The notes beneath the pieces are model-generated. The model worked only from the letters and a program-made list of their open reading frames with translations. It had not been told where the DNA came from and did not search any database. Below, piece by piece: positions 1 to 10,387 of a stretch of DNA of 64,000 bases. The position numbers were made by a program, and so were the translations under genes. The stretch is from Sphingomonas faeni (GTDB lineage Bacteria > Pseudomonadota > Alphaproteobacteria > Sphingomonadales > Sphingomonadaceae): positions 568,001 through 632,000 of the forward strand of contig NZ_JAUSZF010000001.1 in NCBI RefSeq assembly GCF_030817315.1, written 5' to 3'. How positions within the stretch are numbered: the stretch's first letter is position 1; each line of letters begins with the position of its first letter.

Positions 1-2
1 CG

Positions 3-3000
3 TCCGTGGCCGGGACCGGCGAACCGGGTGCCCGCATCGTCTTCGCGGACGCCAGCGGGACCGTGATCGGCTCGGCGACGGTAGCGGCGGACGGCAGCTA
101 CAGCACCGCGCTGACCCCGGCGCAGGCGAATGGCGAACAGCTGACCGCGACGCAGGTGGATGCAGCAGGCAATGCGGCACCACCGCTGTCGCTGACCGCA
201 CCCGATGCGACGGCGCCGCTCGCGCCCGTCGCGACGCTCGATGCCAATGGTACGATCGTCACCGGCTCGGGAGAGGCCGGCGCCACCGTCACGGTGCGCG
301 ACGCGAACGGCGCCGTTCTCGGGACGGCGACCGTCGGCGCGCAGGGCAATTATGCGATCACGCTCGCCACCGTGCAGGGCAATAGCGAGACACTGTCCGT
401 CACGCAGGCGGATGCGGCCGGGAACGTGTCGCCTGCGGCCACGCTGGTCGCACCCGACCTGACCGCTCCGCTCGCACCGACCGGCATCGTCGCCGGCGAC
501 GGCACCAGCATCAGCGGCTCGGGCGAAGTCGGCGCGACCGTGACGATCCGCAGCCCGGTCGGCGCGGTCATCGCCACCGCGGTCGTCGGCGCGGACGGCA
601 CCTATGCCGCGGTGCTCACGCCTGCGCAGGTCGACGGCGAGGTGCTGACGGTGCGCCAGGCCGACGCCGCCGGCAATGTGTCGCCGACCGCGACGGCCAC
701 GGCACCCGACCTGGTCCTGGACGACGGGCCCGACGCACCGACCGCCACCGTCGCTGCCGATGGCTCGGCCGTGACCGGTGTCGCCGTCGCGGGCGCCGCG
801 ATCACGCTGTACGATGCCGATGGAACGATCATCGGTACAGGCGTAGCGGATGCCGACGGCAGCTATTCCGTCGCCCTGACACCGGCGCGCATCGACGGCG
901 AGACGATCGGCGTCACGCAGGCCGATGCGGACGGCGACGTCTCGCCTCCGGCCCTCGCCATCGCGCCCGATCTGACTGCGCCCGACGCTCCCGTCGCAAC
1001 GCTCGATCCGACCGGCGCCGTGGTCACCGGCAGCGCCGAGGCAGGGGCGGCGATCACCGTGCGCGCCGCCGACGGCACCGTGCTGGGCACCACCACCGCG
1101 AATGCCAACGGCGACTACGCGGTTACGCTGACTACGGTGCAGGATGCCGGCGGCACGATTTCGGTGACGCAGGCCGATGCGGCGGGCAACGTCTCGCCGC
1201 CAGCCAACCTCGCAGCTCCCGACTTCGTCGCGCCCGACGCACCGGTCGCCACGGTCGCGCCCGACGGTAGCGCCGTCACCGGCACCGGTGAGGCTGGCGC
1301 CACCGTCACGGTCCGCGACACCGCGGGCGTCGTGATCGGCAGCGCGACCGTCGCTGGCGACGGGACCTATTCGGCGCCGCTCGCCACGCCGCAAGCCAAT
1401 GGCGAGACCGTGTCCGTCACGCTGACCGACACGGCCGGTAACGTCTCGCCGTCCGTCGATGCGGTCGCGCCCGACATCACCGCACCCGGCACGCCCACCG
1501 CGACCCTGTCCGGCGACGGCGGGCTTGTGGCGGGCACTGGCGAGCCTGGTGCCGTCGTCACCGTCACCGCACCCGGTGGCGCGGTCATCGGGTCCGCGAC
1601 GGTCGGCGCCGACGGCAGCTATGTCGTCACGCTCGCCGCGCCGCAGACCAATGGCGAGACGCTGGTGGTGACTCAGGCCGATGCGGCCGGCAACATTTCC
1701 GCGCCCGTCAGCGTCGTCGCGGCGGATGTGACCGCACCCGCCGCACCGACGGTGGTCGTCAACGGTGACGGCACGGCTGTGACGGGAACCGGCGAGCCTG
1801 GCGCGACCGTGACCATCACCGACCCCGCGGGGGTCGCGATCGGCACCGCGCTGGTCGACGCGGGCGGTACCTATACCGCGCAACTGAGCACGGCGCAGGT
1901 CAATGGCGAGACGCTGACCGCGACGCAGGCGGATGCCGCCGGCAACGTGTCGGGTATCGCCACGACGATCGCGCCCGACTTCACCGCGCCCGCGCCCGTC
2001 GACGCGGCGATCAACGGCGACGGCACGCTCGTGTCGGGTACCGGCGAGGTCGGCGCACGGATCGCCGTCGTCGATGCCGCGGGTACCACGGTCGGCACCG
2101 CGATCGTCGCGGCGGATGGCAGCTTCGACGTCACCCTCACGCCTGCGCAGGCCAACGGCGAAGCGCTGAGCGTCGTGCAGACCGATGCGGCCGGTAACGC
2201 CTCTGCGCCGCTCGCGCTGACGGCGCCCGACATCACGGCGCCGCCTGCGCCCGATGCCGCGCTCGATCCTTCGGGGACGATCGTGACCGGTACCGGCGAA
2301 GTCGGCGCGACCGTCTCGGTCCGCGATGCGGGCGGAACGGAGATCGGCACCGCGATCGTCACCGCGCAGGGCGCCTACACGGTCGTCCTCGCCACGCCGC
2401 AGGTCGACAGCCAGTCGCTGTCCGTCGTGCAGACGGATGCGGCCGGCAATACCTCCGTTCCCACGCCGCTGACCGCGTCCGATCTCACCGCGCCCGATGC
2501 GCCGGTCGCGACGGTCGGTGCGGATGGCCTCAGCGTCACCGGAACCGGTGAGGTTGGCGCGACGATCGTCATCCGCGATCCGCTGGGTGCCGTGATCGGC
2601 AACGCGATCGTTGCGGTCGACGGCACTTATACCGCGGCGCTGTCGCCGGCACAGGTCGATGGCGAAGTCCTGACCGTCCGGCAGGCCGATGCTGCGGGCA
2701 ACGTCTCGCCCCCAGCCACGACGACCGCACCCGATCTTGTCGCGGACACCGATCCCGACGCACCGACCGCTGCGGTAGGCGTTGACGGTACGACCGTGGC
2801 CGGCACCGCGATCGGCGGCGCTGCGATCACGGTCTACGACGCCGACGGTGCCGTGATCGCGAACGGCGTCGCCAATGCCGACGGCAGCTACAGTGTCGCG
2901 CTCACGCCGGCACGGATCGACGGCGAAACCATCCGCGTCACGCAGACCGAAGTCGATGGCGACGTCTCGCCGCCAGCAACTGCTGTGGCGCCCGACCTGA

Positions 3001-6000
3001 CCGCCCCGATCGCACCGACCGCGGCGCTCGATGCGACGGGTAACGTGGTGACGGGGACGGGTGAAGCCGGCGCGACGATCACCGTGCGCGCGGCCGACGG
3101 CACGCCGCTCGGTACGGCGCTCGTCAACGCGGGCGGCTTCTATGCCGCGACGCTGAGCGCGGCACAGATCAACGGCGAGGTGCTCAGCGTCACGCAGGCG
3201 GACGGGGCGGGCAACGTCTCGCCACCGATCGCACTGACCGCGTCGGATCTGGTCGTCCCCACCGCACCGCTCGCAAGCGTCAACGCGGATGGCACGGCAG
3301 TGACCGGCACGGGCGAGGCGGGAACCACGGCGACCGTGCGCGATCCGGCCGGCGTTGTGATCGGCACGGCAATCGTCGCGCCCGACGGCAGCTTCACGGT
3401 ACCGCTCGCGGATGCACAGGATAATGGCGGGACCCTGACGGTGACGCTGACCGACGCGGCCGGCAACGTCTCGGCGCCTGCCAATGCGTTGGCGCCCGAC
3501 ATCACCGCGCCGGACGTGCCGACGGTGGCGATCGCGGCCGATGGCAGCGTCGTGACGGGTGTCGGCGAAGCGGGCGCGACGGTGTCCGTGGCGAACGCGA
3601 GCGGTGCCGTGATCGGTACTGCGCTCGTCGCCGCCGACGGCAGCTATTCCGTCACGCTGACCCCGGCGCAAGCCAATGGCGAAGCGCTGACCGTGACCCA
3701 GGCCGATGCGGCGGGCAATGCGTCCGGTCCGGTCGCCATCACCGCACCCGACATCACCGGGCCCGCAGCGCCGGTGGTGACGGTCTCGGCCGACGGCACG
3801 CAGGCGAGCGGCACCGGCGAACCGGGGGCGACGGTTTCGATCGACGGTCCTACCGGGGCGACCATCGCCACCGCCACCGTCGCCGCCGATGGAACCTTCG
3901 TGGTGGCTCTCTCGCCCGCGCAGGCCAATGGCGAACAGCTAGAGGCCATCCAGGTAGACGCATCGGGCAACGCATCGCCGCCGACGCTGGTGACCGCGCC
4001 AGACATCACCGCACCGGCCGCGCCGACGCTGGCGATCACGCTCGACGGCACGGCCGCGAACGGTACCGGCGAGCCCGGCGCCACCGTGACCGTGCGCAAC
4101 CCGGATGGCAGCACGATCGGCACGACAATCGTCGCGGCCGACGGCAGCTATACGCTGGTCCTCGATCCGGCGCGGATCGACGGCGAGGTGCTGAGTGCGA
4201 TCCAGAACGATCCGACTGGTAACCCTTCGCCGCCGGTCACCGCGACGGCGCCCAATTTCGATGCGCCCGTAGGCCTGACGGCGGACGTATCCGCTGACGG
4301 CACGACCGTAACCGGCGCCGGTGAGATCGGCGCGACCGTGACGATCCGCGATCCCGCCGGGATTGCGATCGGGACTGCGGTGGTCGGCGCAGACGGCAAT
4401 TACGTCGCCACGCTGACCACGGCCCAGGTCAATGGCGAAGTCCTGAGCGCGACGCAGGTCGATCAGGACGGCAATGCCGGGCTGCCCGTGGCGGCCACCG
4501 CACCGGACCTGACCGCACCCGCGCTTCCGACGGCGGACGTCAACGACACCGGCACTGCGGTCACCGGCACCGGCGAAGCGGGAGCGACCGTGACGGTCAC
4601 CTTGCCTGGCGGCGCAGTCGTGGCGACGGCAATCGTCGGCGCGGACGGTACCTATACGGCGACGCTGACCCTAGCGCAGGTCAATGGCGAGACGCTGAGC
4701 GTGGTCCAGGCGGATCCGACCGGTAACCCATCGCCCGCCGCCACGGCGCTGGCACCGGACCTCACGGCACCACTTGCCCCGACCATCGCGATCAACGGGG
4801 ACGGCACCGTCGTCAGTGGTACGGGTGAGCCCGGTGCGACGGTGACGATCACCGGGCCGGGCGGTACCCCCATCGGCACGGTGCCGGTCGCCGGAGACGG
4901 TACGTACACCATCACGCTCGCCGATCCGCAGATCAACGGCGAGACGCTGACCGCAACGCAGGCGGACCCGACCGGCAACGTGTCGGGCCCGGCGTCCACC
5001 ATCGCCCCGGACTTCGTCACGCCGGCGGCACCGACCGCGATCGTCTCCGGCGATGGCACGATCGTGACCGGCACGGGCGAACCCGGCGCGCAGATCGTCG
5101 TGACCGATCCGGCGGGGGCCGCGATCGGTGTCGCGACCATCGGTGTGGACGGCACATACTCCACGACCCTCAGTACGCCACAGCTGAACGGCGAGGTCCT
5201 GTCCGCGACGCAGACCGACGGCGGCGGCAACGTCTCGCCGCCGGCTACGGCACTGGCACCGGACCTTACGGCACCAGCAATCCCGACGCTGGTGATCGCC
5301 CCCGACGGCGCGAGCGCAAGCGGTACCGGCGAACCCGGCGCTACCGTCACGATCGTCGGACCCGACGGCGCTACGATCGGGCCGATCACGGTTGCGCAAG
5401 ACGGCAGCTACAGCATCGTCCTGAACCCGGCACAGCTGAACGGCCAGGCGTTCACCGCGACGCAGGCTGACGGCGTCGGCAACGTCTCGCCACCGGTCTC
5501 GGCAGTGGCACCGGACACGACCGCACCCGATGCTCCGGCGGCCGTATTGGCTGCGGGCGGCGGCAGCGTGACCGGGACGGGCGAGGCCGGCGCAACGGTC
5601 CGCGTATCGGGCCCGAACGGCCTGCTGGGAACGGCAGTCGTTGCGGCCGACGGCAGCTTTACCGTGACGTTGGCGTCGGCGCAGGCCAATGGTCAGGCGC
5701 TGACGGTGGTCCAGACCGATCGGGCAGGGAATGGCTCCCTGCCGACCGGGATCACGGCCCCCGATACGACGGCGCCTGGTGCGCCCTTGGCGGTGGTCGC
5801 CGGGGACGGCACCAGCGTGACCGGCACCGGTGAACCCGGCGCGATCGTGACGATTACGGCCCCCGGAGGCGGTACGATCGGAACGGCCACAGTGAACGCG
5901 GACGGCATCTACACCACGCCGCTGAGCACTCCGCAGGCCAATGGGGAACAGCTCACCGTGCGGCAGGCGGATGCGGCCGGTAACCTCTCGCTGCCGTCCT

Positions 6001-8912
6001 CCGTCCTGGCACCCGATATTACCGCACCGAGCGCACCGACCGCCACCGTTTCGGCGAACGGCGGGTTCGTCACCGGTACCGGTGAGGCGGGTGCGACGGT
6101 GCGTGTCACCGGCCCAGACGGTGGCCTGCTGGGCACCGCGATCGTGGCCGCAAACGGCACTTATGCGGTACCGCTGTCGATTGCGCAGACCGACAGCCAG
6201 TCGCTGACGGTCACGCAGACCGACCGTGCGAACAACCCGTCGCTGCCGACGATCGTGGTCGCACCCGACGATACGGCACCGTTCTCGCCGACGGCCACCG
6301 TCTCTGCCGAGGGCGACGCGGTCGTCGGTGCCGGTGTCGCCGGCGCCACGATCACCGTCAGCAATGCTGCCGGCCTGGAAATCGGTACCGCGATTGTCGA
6401 CGCAAACGGCAATTATACCGCACCGCTCGATACCGCACAGCGCAACGGCGAGGTGTTGAGCGTCGTCCAGTCCGACACGGCGGGCAACGTCTCTCCACCC
6501 GTTCCCGCGATCGCACCCGACCTCACCGCGCCGGACGCGCCGAGCATCGACATCGGTGCCGGTGGCGACATCGTGACAGGCCTGGGCGAGCCTGGCGCCA
6601 CCGTGACGATCACGCGCAACGGGCTGCCGATCGGTACCGCGGTCGTCGGGAGCACGGGGTCGTACCAGGTCACGCTCGACGAACCGCAACGCAACGGCGA
6701 GACGCTGGTCGCGACGCAGCGCGACGGCGCCAACAACCTCTCCGATCCGGCGAGCGCGGTCGCCCCCGACCTGACCGCACCCGCAGCGCCGACCGCGCTG
6801 CTGGTCGCTGGCGACGGGACGACGGTCACTGGCACGGGCGAACCGGGCGCGCGCGTTGAGGTGCGCGTCGGTAGCGGTCCCGTGATCGGGAATGGCGTGG
6901 TCGCCGCGGACGGCAGCTTTACCGTCACGCTCGTGCCGGCCCAGACCAGTGGGACGACGCTCGGGGTGACGCAGGAGGACGCGGCAGGCAACATATCGCT
7001 GCCGGGAAATGTCGTCGCGCCGTTCGACATCGATGCCTTCGACAACGCCAACACGGCATCGATCGACCTGGTCCCGCCGACGTCGTCCGTAGATCTTGGC
7101 AGTGCGACCTATCCGGTGCTCGTCTCGCTCGGACTGGTCAATCTTCAGGCCGAGGTGCTTTCGGTCCCCGACGTCCGGTTCACGGTGGAGGCCGGGCACA
7201 GCCTGGATGCGGTCTTCTCTTACAACTCCGACCTGCTCGATATCGGCGTCGCCAGCGATTACGCGGTCGTCGTCCAGCGCTTCGACGGCACCAACTGGGT
7301 CGCGGTCGACGGATCGGGCAATGCCTCGCTGCTCGATATCAGCGTGTTCGACGGCAATCTCAGCGCCACCGAAACGCTGGGACCGGGTGAGTACCGTGCG
7401 TTCCTGACCTTCTCGGGCACGGCGGGCGCGGCGCTGTTCGGTAACCTCGCCGTCGCCGGCGTGGACTCGGACTTCACCGCAGTCCCCGCTGTGGTTCCCT
7501 CCGCCACATCCGGCAACGTCATCACCGATCAAGGGGCAGGCGGCGCGGTCGATATCGTCGGACCGGGCACGCAGGTCGACAGCGTGACGATCGGTGGCGT
7601 GACCACGGCGGTCGCGGCGAACGGCACGGTCGTCGACGGGGCCTGGGGCACGCTGACGATCAACCTGGACGGCAGCTATACCTACACGCCGGATGCCAGC
7701 GCGCTGGCGATCGGCAAGACCGATGCGTTCACCTACACGTTGATCGATCCGACCGACGGCGAACGCGAAAGCGCCGTCCTGTCGATCGCGATCGGCAGCC
7801 CGGACATCGCCGGTGCGCCGGTGGCCGCCGCCGACGTCGCGGTCGCCGCGGTGACGTACGACAACGTCGTCGCAACGACGGCGCCGACGACGGCGTTCTC
7901 GTTCAACTCGACAGGTCCACTGGGCCTTCTCTCGACGGGCGCCGGCGGTAGCACCTTCACCGTGGCCGCGAACACCGTGGCGGACGTGTCCATCGCGGTT
8001 GCCCGCGCACCCAGTGTTTCGGTCTTGCCGACCTACACGCTGACCGTGCGCAACGAAGCGGGCACCGTGATCGAACGGGTAACGCAGATTGCGGTCGTCG
8101 GACTGCCGATCGGTACTGGCGCGGTGTTCACGGTCGAGGATCTCCCCGTCGGGCGATACTCGTACACCATATCGAGCAGCGCGACGGCAGGGTCGTTCGT
8201 GAGCACCGTGTCGGTCGGCGCGACGACGACGTTCCTCGACCAGTTCACGCTGGGGAGCGCTTCGACGGCGGAGGGCAATCTGCTCGACAACGATACCGCG
8301 AACACGCCGTTTGCCGGGATCCGGGTCGATTCAGGAGCCGGCTTCACGGAGATCGGCGATACCGCGGCGGTGCTGACCGGACAGTATGGGACGCTGACGG
8401 TCAACGAGACGGGCGATTACCTCTATAGCCCCAGTGCGACACTCGGGTACTCGACGGTCGATCTGTTCGATACGTTCACCTACCAGGTGATCCAGCCGAA
8501 CGGCACCGTGGCGACGTCCACGCTGACCGTGACGATCGACGTACCGACTGACGGCACGATCGCGGCGGCTAGCGTATCGAGCCAGATCGTCGGCATCGAA
8601 ACGGACGTGATCGCGCTGGATGCGTTCGTGACGAGTGGGATCGACGCGGACGCCTCGGTCACCGTCGCGCCCGATAGCGATGCGATCGGTCGTGCGATCT
8701 ACGACGTGTTCGAAGGGCAGGGCGAGTTGGAGAACGTCCTGGCGAACTTCCTCCCGCCGGAACAGCCTGCGGCGTTGGAGGGTGTCGGAGACGCGGGACA
8801 TCCGGCCTTCGCGATCGATGTCGCAATGCCCGCGGTCGCCGATCCGCTCGACTATATCGTCGCGCCGGAAGATCCGGACCGGCATGGCACCAATACCAAT
8901 TCTGTTTATTAA
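3..8912 (+). CDS. Giant Bap/LapA-like Ig-repeat surface adhesin (5' end outside window)
   Basis: The frame is already open at the left edge, so the N-terminus is missing; about 2,969 residues are visible. I count 28 copies (first one cut) of an ~84-residue bacterial Ig-like repeat up to about residue 2,340. Each has a GTGEPGA-type turn, a DGSY strand and a QADAAGNVSP end, and repeats are joined by TAPDAP-type linkers. A non-repeat domain follows (about 2,340-2,490), then two VCBS/cadherin-like segments (about 2,500-2,600 and 2,755-2,850) and a short acidic tail. I see no RTX nonapeptides, no cysteine and one lysine. Proteins of this build are exported by type I secretion and act in cell-surface attachment and biofilm formation; the exporter genes directly downstream fit that. 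The role is inferred from architecture; the ligand is unknown. Confidence 0.85.
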   Translation, partial: SVAGTGEPGARIVFADASGTVIGSATVAADGSYSTALTPAQANGEQLTATQVDAAGNAAPPLSLTAPDATAPLAPVATLDANGTIVTGSGEAGATVTVRDANGAVLGTATVGAQGNYAITLATVQGNSETLSVTQADAAGNVSPAATLVAPDLTAPLAPTGIVAGDGTSISGSGEVGATVTIRSPVGAVIATAVVGADGTYAAVLTPAQVDGEVLTVRQADAAGNVSPTATATAPDLVLDDGPDAPTATVAADGSAVTGVAVAGAAITLYDADGTIIGTGVADADGSYSVALTPARIDGETIGVTQADADGDVSPPALAIAPDLTAPDAPVATLDPTGAVVTGSAEAGAAITVRAADGTVLGTTTANANGDYAVTLTTVQDAGGTISVTQADAAGNVSPPANLAAPDFVAPDAPVATVAPDGSAVTGTGEAGATVTVRDTAGVVIGSATVAGDGTYSAPLATPQANGETVSVTLTDTAGNVSPSVDAVAPDITAPGTPTATLSGDGGLVAGTGEPGAVVTVTAPGGAVIGSATVGADGSYVVTLAAPQTNGETLVVTQADAAGNISAPVSVVAADVTAPAAPTVVVNGDGTAVTGTGEPGATVTITDPAGVAIGTALVDAGGTYTAQLSTAQVNGETLTATQADAAGNVSGIATTIAPDFTAPAPVDAAINGDGTLVSGTGEVGARIAVVDAAGTTVGTAIVAADGSFDVTLTPAQANGEALSVVQTDAAGNASAPLALTAPDITAPPAPDAALDPSGTIVTGTGEVGATVSVRDAGGTEIGTAIVTAQGAYTVVLATPQVDSQSLSVVQTDAAGNTSVPTPLTASDLTAPDAPVATVGADGLSVTGTGEVGATIVIRDPLGAVIGNAIVAVDGTYTAALSPAQVDGEVLTVRQADAAGNVSPPATTTAPDLVADTDPDAPTAAVGVDGTTVAGTAIGGAAITVYDADGAVIANGVANADGSYSVALTPARIDGETIRVTQTEVDGDVSPPATAVAPDLTAPIAPTAALDATGNVVTGTGEAGATITVRAADGTPLGTALVNAGGFYAATLSAAQINGEVLSVTQADGAGNVSPPIALTASDLVVPTAPLASVNADGTAVTGTGEAGTTATVRDPAGVVIGTAIVAPDGSFTVPLADAQDNGGTLTVTLTDAAGNVSAPANALAPDITAPDVPTVAIAADGSVVTGVGEAGATVSVANASGAVIGTALVAADGSYSVTLTPAQANGEALTVTQADAAGNASGPVAITAPDITGPAAPVVTVSADGTQASGTGEPGATVSIDGPTGATIATATVAADGTFVVALSPAQANGEQLEAIQVDASGNASPPTLVTAPDITAPAAPTLAITLDGTAANGTGEPGATVTVRNPDGSTIGTTIVAADGSYTLVLDPARIDGEVLSAIQNDPTGNPSPPVTATAPNFDAPVGLTADVSADGTTVTGAGEIGATVTIRDPAGIAIGTAVVGADGNYVATLTTAQVNGEVLSATQVDQDGNAGLPVAATAPDLTAPALPTADVNDTGTAVTGTGEAGATVTVTLPGGAVVATAIVGADGTYTATLTLAQVNGETLSVVQADPTGNPSPAATALAPDLTAPLAPTIAINGDGTVVSGTGEPGATVTITGPGGTPIGTVPVAGDGTYTITLADPQINGETLTATQADPTGNVSGPASTIAPDFVTPAAPTAIVSGDGTIVTGTGEPGAQIVVTDPAGAAIGVATIGVDGTYSTTLSTPQLNGEVLSATQTDGGGNVSPPATALAPDLTAPAIPTLVIAPDGASASGTGEPGATVTIVGPDGATIGPITVAQDGSYSIVLNPAQLNGQAFTATQADGVGNVSPPVSAVAPDTTAPDAPAAVLAAGGGSVTGTGEAGATVRVSGPNGLLGTAVVAADGSFTVTLASAQANGQALTVVQTDRAGNGSLPTGITAPDTTAPGAPLAVVAGDGTSVTGTGEPGAIVTITAPGGGTIGTATVNADGIYTTPLSTPQANGEQLTVRQADAAGNLSLPSSVLAPDITAPSAPTATVSANGGFVTGTGEAGATVRVTGPDGGLLGTAIVAANGTYAVPLSIAQTDSQSLTVTQTDRANNPSLPTIVVAPDDTAPFSPTATVSAEGDAVVGAGVAGATITVSNAAGLEIGTAIVDANGNYTAPLDTAQRNGEVLSVVQSDTAGNVSPPVPAIAPDLTAPDAPSIDIGAGGDIVTGLGEPGATVTITRNGLPIGTAVVGSTGSYQVTLDEPQRNGETLVATQRDGANNLSDPASAVAPDLTAPAAPTALLVAGDGTTVTGTGEPGARVEVRVGSGPVIGNGVVAADGSFTVTLVPAQTSGTTLGVTQEDAAGNISLPGNVVAPFDIDAFDNANTASIDLVPPTSSVDLGSATYPVLVSLGLVNLQAEVLSVPDVRFTVEAGHSLDAVFSYNSDLLDIGVASDYAVVVQRFDGTNWVAVDGSGNASLLDISVFDGNLSATETLGPGEYRAFLTFSGTAGAALFGNLAVAGVDSDFTAVPAVVPSATSGNVITDQGAGGAVDIVGPGTQVDSVTIGGVTTAVAANGTVVDGAWGTLTINLDGSYTYTPDASALAIGKTDAFTYTLIDPTDGERESAVLSIAIGSPDIAGAPVAAADVAVAAVTYDNVVATTAPTTAFSFNSTGPLGLLSTGAGGSTFTVAANTVADVSIAVARAPSVSVLPTYTLTVRNEAGTVIERVTQIAVVGLPIGTGAVFTVEDLPVGRYSYTISSSATAGSFVSTVSVGATTTFLDQFTLGSASTAEGNLLDNDTANTPFAGIRVDSGAGFTEIGDTAAVLTGQYGTLTVNETGDYLYSPSATLGYSTVDLFDTFTYQVIQPNGTVATSTLTVTIDVPTDGTIAAASVSSQIVGIETDVIALDAFVTSGIDADASVTVAPDSDAIGRAIYDVFEGQGELENVLANFLPPEQPAALEGVGDAGHPAFAIDVAMPAVADPLDYIVAPEDPDRHGTNTNSVY

Positions 8913-8931
8913 GAAATCAGAACGGATTTAA

Positions 8932-8937
8932 TATAAT
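8932..8937 (+). promoter_or_regulatory. Candidate -10 element for the type I secretion operon
   Basis: TATAAT lies in an AT-rich island (about 8,911-8,960) between the adhesin stop codon and the TolC-like gene, in otherwise very GC-rich DNA. No clear -35 box is visible, so this is a weak prediction. Confidence 0.3.
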
Positions 8938-8981
8938 GATATCAATGGTATAAAGGCGCTGGTCTTACACGGTTCGTTAAA

Positions 8982-9024
8982 GGTACCGGGTCTTCTGTGT
9001 GTTCGACGCAGAGGACCCGGTACC
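8982..9024 (+). promoter_or_regulatory. Long hairpin covering the ribosome binding site of the TolC-like gene
   Basis: GGTACCGGGTC at 8982-8992 pairs perfectly with GACCCGGTACC at 9014-9024. The inner bases extend the stem to about 19 bp with two G-U pairs and a GTTCG loop. The Shine-Dalgarno-like GAGGA (9011-9015) is inside the 3' arm and the ATG at 9026 is one base beyond the stem. There is no T-run, so a simple terminator for the adhesin gene is less likely than a translational control element. Confidence 0.6.
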
Positions 9025-9025
9025 C

Positions 9026-10387
9026 ATGCACTACAGAGCACGATACGTACGATCGATACTTGCAATGGGCGGCGTGATGTCGATGGGCCTGGCAGGTATC
9101 GGCAGGGCGGAAGATGCGCAGACCGGCCCGGCGTCGGATATCGCGCCCGTCGCGACCGCGAACCCGGCGCGGCCGCTGACGCTGGCCGAAGCCGCCAAGG
9201 AAGCGTTGACTTGGCATCCGTCGATCACCGAGGCGGCGGGCGTCCTCAGCGCCCGCGGCGAAGAGATCAACGCGGCCCGCGCCGGCTATCTTCCGACCGT
9301 CAGCACCGGCCTCGGCAGCGGCTATGACAGCCGGGTTTCGGGCACATGGCGCCCGAGACCGCAGATCGGCGCATCCCAGATGCTCTATGATTTCGGCAAG
9401 GTGTCGAGCGACGTCGCGGCTGCACGGGCAGGGACCCGCGGCGGGCGAGCCGAGCTGTTGCTCGCGGTCGATACGCTGATCCGCGAAAGCGCCTATGCCG
9501 TCATCGAGCTTCAGCGCGCGACCGCACTCCACGCCGTCGCGCTCGACCAGGCGTCGCGGATCGAACAGATCAGCGCGCTGGTCGGTCAGCGTTCGAAGAT
9601 GGGCGCCGCGACCCAGTCCGATGCGCTCCAGGCGGAAGCGCGGGTCGAGGCGGCGAGCGCCACGCTGACCCAGATCGAGGCGTCGAAGCGGCGGTGGACC
9701 AGCAACCTCGCCTATCTGCTCAATCGCGACACGCCACCGGCGGCGATCGCGCCCGACGTGCCGGACTGGTTGATGCGCAGTTGCTCCAGGCCGATGCCGG
9801 AATGGAACACCGTGCCGTCGGTGATGGTCGCCGATGCGCTGGTGGACCGGGCCGACGCAGCGGTCCGACGGAGCCGCGCGGATCGCTATCCGACCGTGTC
9901 GCTCGGCGGCGACGCCTCCAGCGACATCGCGTCGCCGTTCGGCCAGCGCAGCATCTATAATTTCGGCCTGCGGGTTTCGAGCAACGTCTTCTCCGGCGGC
10001 ATCACGAAGGCGCGGCTGCGCGGCGCGGGGTATGAACGCGATGCAGCCGAGGCGAGTGCGCGGCGTGCGCGGCTCGATACCAGCCAGGGCATGGCCGAGG
10101 CGCAGCAGCAGATCGACAGCCTCACGCGCGTGATCGACACGCTGGTTTCTCGGCAAGGCAACATGCGCGAGACCAATCGCCTCTACCGGATCCAGTATCT
10201 GGAGATGGGCACGCGGACGCTGGTCGATCTGCTCAACGCCGAACAGGAACTTCAGCAGGTCCGCTTCGAGGCGATCAACACGACGCAGGATGTTCGGCGA
10301 CTTCAGGTCGACTGCTTGTTCCTGTCCGGGCGGATGCGCGATGCCTTCGGGTTTTCGGGCACGACCCTGCGCGGGGTGACGCTGTGA
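9026..10387 (+). CDS. TolC-family outer membrane channel of a type I secretion system
   Basis: The 453-residue protein has an N-terminal signal sequence (hydrophobic segment about residues 9-25) and two TolC/OEP-like halves rich in long amphipathic helices, with the typical late segment TRTLVDLLNAEQEL. It would form the outer membrane duct for export of the upstream adhesin. I chose ATG 9026 because GAGGA lies 10 bases upstream and the signal peptide follows directly; a GTG at 8999 would add nine residues inside the hairpin. The gene overlaps the ABC exporter gene by 4 bp, so the two are probably translated together. Confidence 0.88.
   Translation: MHYRARYVRSILAMGGVMSMGLAGIGRAEDAQTGPASDIAPVATANPARPLTLAEAAKEALTWHPSITEAAGVLSARGEEINAARAGYLPTVSTGLGSGYDSRVSGTWRPRPQIGASQMLYDFGKVSSDVAAARAGTRGGRAELLLAVDTLIRESAYAVIELQRATALHAVALDQASRIEQISALVGQRSKMGAATQSDALQAEARVEAASATLTQIEASKRRWTSNLAYLLNRDTPPAAIAPDVPDWLMRSCSRPMPEWNTVPSVMVADALVDRADAAVRRSRADRYPTVSLGGDASSDIASPFGQRSIYNFGLRVSSNVFSGGITKARLRGAGYERDAAEASARRARLDTSQGMAEAQQQIDSLTRVIDTLVSRQGNMRETNRLYRIQYLEMGTRTLVDLLNAEQELQQVRFEAINTTQDVRRLQVDCLFLSGRMRDAFGFSGTTLRGVTL

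Noticed and set aside
205..7054. Regular ~252-bp periodicity that could suggest a CRISPR or DNA satellite
   Set aside because: The period equals the protein repeat length, and the repeats differ in DNA while keeping the protein pattern, so it is coding.
4671..7532. Very long open frame (about 950 codons) on the minus strand inside the adhesin gene
   Set aside because: It is a mirror of the repetitive GC-rich adhesin: low-complexity Arg/Gly/Asp text without domains or a ribosome binding site.
8999..9025. GTG at 8999 as start of the TolC-like gene
   Set aside because: It lies inside the hairpin, has no upstream Shine-Dalgarno match, and adds non-signal-peptide residues.
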